64,000 nucleotides of DNA from Halobellus ruber (lineage in GTDB: Archaea; Halobacteriota; Halobacteria; Halobacteriales; Haloferacaceae). Where the stretch lies: NCBI RefSeq assembly GCF_014212355.1, contig NZ_JACKXD010000003.1, forward strand, positions 496,001-560,000, given 5' to 3'. Positions 63,988 through 64,000 of the stretch are shown one piece after another (positions within the stretch are counted from its first letter, which is position 1; each line of letters starts with the position of its first letter). Below the pieces are notes generated by a model. It was not told the DNA's origin. It saw only the letters and a program-made list of their open reading frames with translations, and made no database searches. The position numbers were made by a program, and so were the translations under genes.

Positions 63988-64000
63988 CGGAACGCTGTAC

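Noticed and set aside
1..64000. CRISPR array or cas genes
   Set aside because: No regularly spaced direct repeats of 25-40 bases and no Cas-like protein were seen anywhere in the window.

Overview
The window is chromosomal DNA of a halophilic archaeon (class Halobacteria). The evidence is direct: about 70% GC, strongly acidic predicted proteins, TATA boxes 24-30 bases ahead of start codons (leaderless genes), Tat-type and LAGC lipoprotein signals, halocyanin-like copper proteins, archaeal RNase P RNA, ribosomal protein S19e, and many families seen only or mainly in haloarchaea (RdfA, TRASH-domain Lrp regulators, bat-type HTH, DUF4397, DUF5806, DUF5807, DUF6360, DUF7119, DUF7120, DUF7563).

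Left edge (1-1.75 kb): what looks like one end of a decayed integrated element. It holds a possible integrase remnant, a TumE/TumA-type toxin-antitoxin pair under a palindromic promoter, and a copy of the 3' part of a tRNA-Gly(CCC) followed by a 154-bp tandem repeat. 1.8-16 kb: a flippase-like membrane protein, a zinc-ribbon microprotein, a copper efflux module (CopA with its TRASH regulator and shared CTTTCGAA motifs), ferredoxin-nitrite reductase NirA with DUF6360, tRNA-Lys with T-arm-derived inverted repeats, an EamA transporter, a cupredoxin lipoprotein, a CoA-disulfide-reductase-type flavoprotein and dihydroorotase. 16-33 kb: lipoate ligase family, an M23-like protein, NAD salvage (nicotinamidase, nicotinate phosphoribosyltransferase), two surface metalloproteases, rnpB, a beta-CASP nuclease, three universal stress proteins, an M20-type amidohydrolase and a DHH phosphoesterase.

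33-36.5 kb: a twice-frameshifted DUF4397 pseudogene, a 2Fe-2S ferredoxin, DUF5807, DUF7563 and an intact DUF4397 Tat lipoprotein built by an internal 636-bp duplication. 36.9-46.4 kb is the most interesting region, a nitrogen-oxide island: a DUF2249 protein, a radical SAM/SPASM protein, quinol-type nitric oxide reductase NorB, a two-domain multicopper oxidase, a membrane-anchored halocyanin, a bat-type HTH regulator, and a small protein ending in CGCGG that looks like the target of the radical SAM enzyme. Four near-identical palindromes (CGAAYAYRTTCG) lie at fixed distances, 66-67 or 42 bases (38 for DUF2249), from the start codons of six of these genes. This suggests one regulon, probably run by the bat-type regulator and induced when oxygen is low or NO is present.

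46.7-64 kb is mostly housekeeping and conserved haloarchaeal genes: DUF7120, a methyltransferase with a cysteine-rich partner, rdfA (cell shape), a TnpB-type insertion remnant, a second 2Fe-2S ferredoxin, a class V aminotransferase, truA overlapping a frameshifted uspA, hisS, a PQQ-type beta-propeller protein, an EamA transporter, an ATP-pyrophosphatase, a PDCD5-like protein, rps19e, a second flippase-like protein, thiL and a site-2 protease.

Two dispersed repeat families link distant intergenic regions. One (three copies) has conserved ends with a GCTCTCGAC/GTCGAGAGC inverted repeat around a variable hairpin-rich core. The other (two copies) is a 76-78-bp REP-like palindrome. Apart from ordinary alternative-start choices, gene starts follow TATA spacing, overlaps with neighbours and family length; those I was unsure of say so.
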